Shown: in pieces, positions 63,209-64,000 of the stretch
How the letters are laid out: each line of letters begins with the position of its first letter
How positions within the stretch are numbered: the first letter of the stretch is position 1
Origin: Actinoplanes sp. KI2
GTDB lineage: Bacteria > Actinomycetota > Actinomycetes > Mycobacteriales > Micromonosporaceae
NCBI RefSeq assembly: GCF_025630775.1
Contig: NZ_JAOSZE010000035.1
Location: 1-64,000, forward strand
Reading direction: 5' to 3'
Length of the DNA: 64,000 nt
The notes under the pieces: generated by a model
Database searches by the model: none
Seen by the model: only the letters and a program-made list of their open reading frames with translations
What the model was told of the DNA's origin: nothing
Translations under genes and position numbers: made by a program

Positions 63209-64000
63209 GTGCGCGAAGAACTCCTCGCCGACGCCGGGCCGGCGATCAAGCAGGCCGCGGAGGCACTGCTGGCGGCCCGGCGGCCGGACGGGTCGTGGCA
63301 GGACCACCTGCCGTCGGCGGCCATCTCGACGGCCACCTCCGCCGTGGCCCTGTACTACGCCGATCCCGCCGGGTCGGCCGACCTGATCCGAGCCGCGGTG
63401 ACCTGGCTGCGCGACCACCAACTGCCGACCGGCGGGTGGGGCGACGGTCCGGGTCTGCCGGCGACGCTGCCGGCGACCGCCTTCGCGACCGCCGCCCTCC
63501 GGCTGCTGGCGCCGGAGGCCACCGGCGACGACGTCCGGCGTGCCCTGGCGTGGATCGACCTGCGGGGCGGCATGGCGGCCGTCGCCAACCCGGAGCGGTG
63601 CGCGCTGCACGTGTTGTGCCTGCAGTTCCTGGCCCTGGCCGGCCTGTACGACGAGACCCGGATCCGCCGCATGCCGGCGGCCGTCGCGCTGCTGCCCCGC
63701 CGGCTGCGGCAGAAGGTGTCCTTCGTGGTGCCGGTCACCTTCTCCTGGACGGTGATGCAGCGGCACACCTGGTCGTTCGGGCCGGTGCTGCGCGCGGTGT
63801 TCCGCCTCGCCGAGCCGCGCGCCCTCGCCTACTTCGACGAACTGCTCCGCCAGCAGGGCGACGAGGGCGGCATGCAGGAGTCACCGCTGCTGGTCTCGAT
63901 GGTCTGCTTCGCGCTGGCCCGGGCCGGCGTACGGCCCGACCTGGTCGACCGGATGGTGCATTACCTGCACGTCACGGTGCGCCCGGACGGCTCCTGGGCG
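63209..64000 (+). CDS. squalene/hopene cyclase-like terpene cyclase, N-terminal part (cut by window end)
   Basis: 264 codons are open to the window end, starting GTG 63209 behind GGGGGAAGG. The sequence has repeated QW-type motifs (RRPDGSWQDHLPSAAIS, LPTGGWGDGPG, then RPDGSW at the end), and helical hairpins typical of the gamma/beta domains of class II terpene cyclases (squalene-hopene type). The DxDD acid motif would lie further on, beyond the window, so cyclase activity is unproven. It could cyclise the prenyl diphosphate or a linear triterpenoid-like chain. Second toroid protein of the locus, next to the MEP genes. Confidence 0.8.
   Translation, partial: MREELLADAGPAIKQAAEALLAARRPDGSWQDHLPSAAISTATSAVALYYADPAGSADLIRAAVTWLRDHQLPTGGWGDGPGLPATLPATAFATAALRLLAPEATGDDVRRALAWIDLRGGMAAVANPERCALHVLCLQFLALAGLYDETRIRRMPAAVALLPRRLRQKVSFVVPVTFSWTVMQRHTWSFGPVLRAVFRLAEPRALAYFDELLRQQGDEGGMQESPLLVSMVCFALARAGVRPDLVDRMVHYLHVTVRPDGSWA

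Overview
The window is high-GC DNA with dense, short-spaced genes, GTG starts, AGGAG-type ribosome sites and hairpin terminators without T-tails. This fits an actinomycete. A Micromonosporaceae genome (Actinoplanes-like) is the best guess, because the window combines DUF397/DUF5753 regulators, DUF4360 secreted proteins, a methyl-accepting chemotaxis protein behind a FliA/WhiG-type promoter, and a CebR-type operator in front of a cellulase. The genus is inferred, not proven.

Layout. (1) 1-5617: a dormancy/hypoxia module with the last 29 codons of a DosR/DevR-like regulator, a VIT-family transporter, a small membrane protein, pyruvate phosphate dikinase, a zinc alcohol dehydrogenase and a PPOX-family protein. 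A DosR-like palindrome lies between the divergent ppdK and adh genes. (2) 5754-8348: a three-gene ABC-2 exporter. (3) 8407-15356: three alpha/beta hydrolases, secreted and lipoprotein genes, a CoA-transferase and a metallophosphoesterase. (4) 15548-19281: a DUF5753 regulator, a SAM methyltransferase and a DUF397 gene, then a diguanylate cyclase, a P-loop kinase and the remains of a GT39 gene. (5) About 19.1-24.0 kb: an accessory stretch of orphan genes, long non-coding gaps and a diverged 38-nt direct repeat. (6) 23995-37446: malQ, a membrane-anchored XRE protein, a receptor Ser/Thr kinase, two divergent DUF4360 paralogues sharing three copies of a 16-bp motif, small genes, a large secreted protein and an ECF sigma factor with a SnoaL-like tail. 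(7) 37449-40451: a 1000-residue NACHT protein, a candidate NLR-like defence gene. (8) 40497-45142: a sugar ABC importer with a divergent LacI regulator and palindromic operators. (9) 45238-48466: the chemotaxis receptor and the GH5 cellulase, convergent on a 14-bp-stem terminator.

(10) 48909-64000 (runs off the end): a terpenoid-type biosynthetic locus and the most interesting part of the window. It holds a LuxR-type regulator with a degenerate receiver, then a translationally coupled GT4 glycosyltransferase, SAM methyltransferase and alpha/alpha-toroid protein. Opposite these lie a second methyltransferase, a sulfotransferase and a UbiA prenyltransferase. A coupled operon follows: polyprenyl diphosphate synthase, FAD oxidoreductase, DXS, IspG, IspH, a membrane protein and a squalene/hopene-cyclase-like toroid protein cut by the window end. 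The likely logic is extra MEP-pathway flux into a C15-C25 prenyl diphosphate, transfer or cyclisation of that prenyl group, oxidation, and decoration by methyl, sugar and sulfate groups. The product cannot be named from sequence.

No rRNA, tRNA, CRISPR array or intact transposase was recognised.
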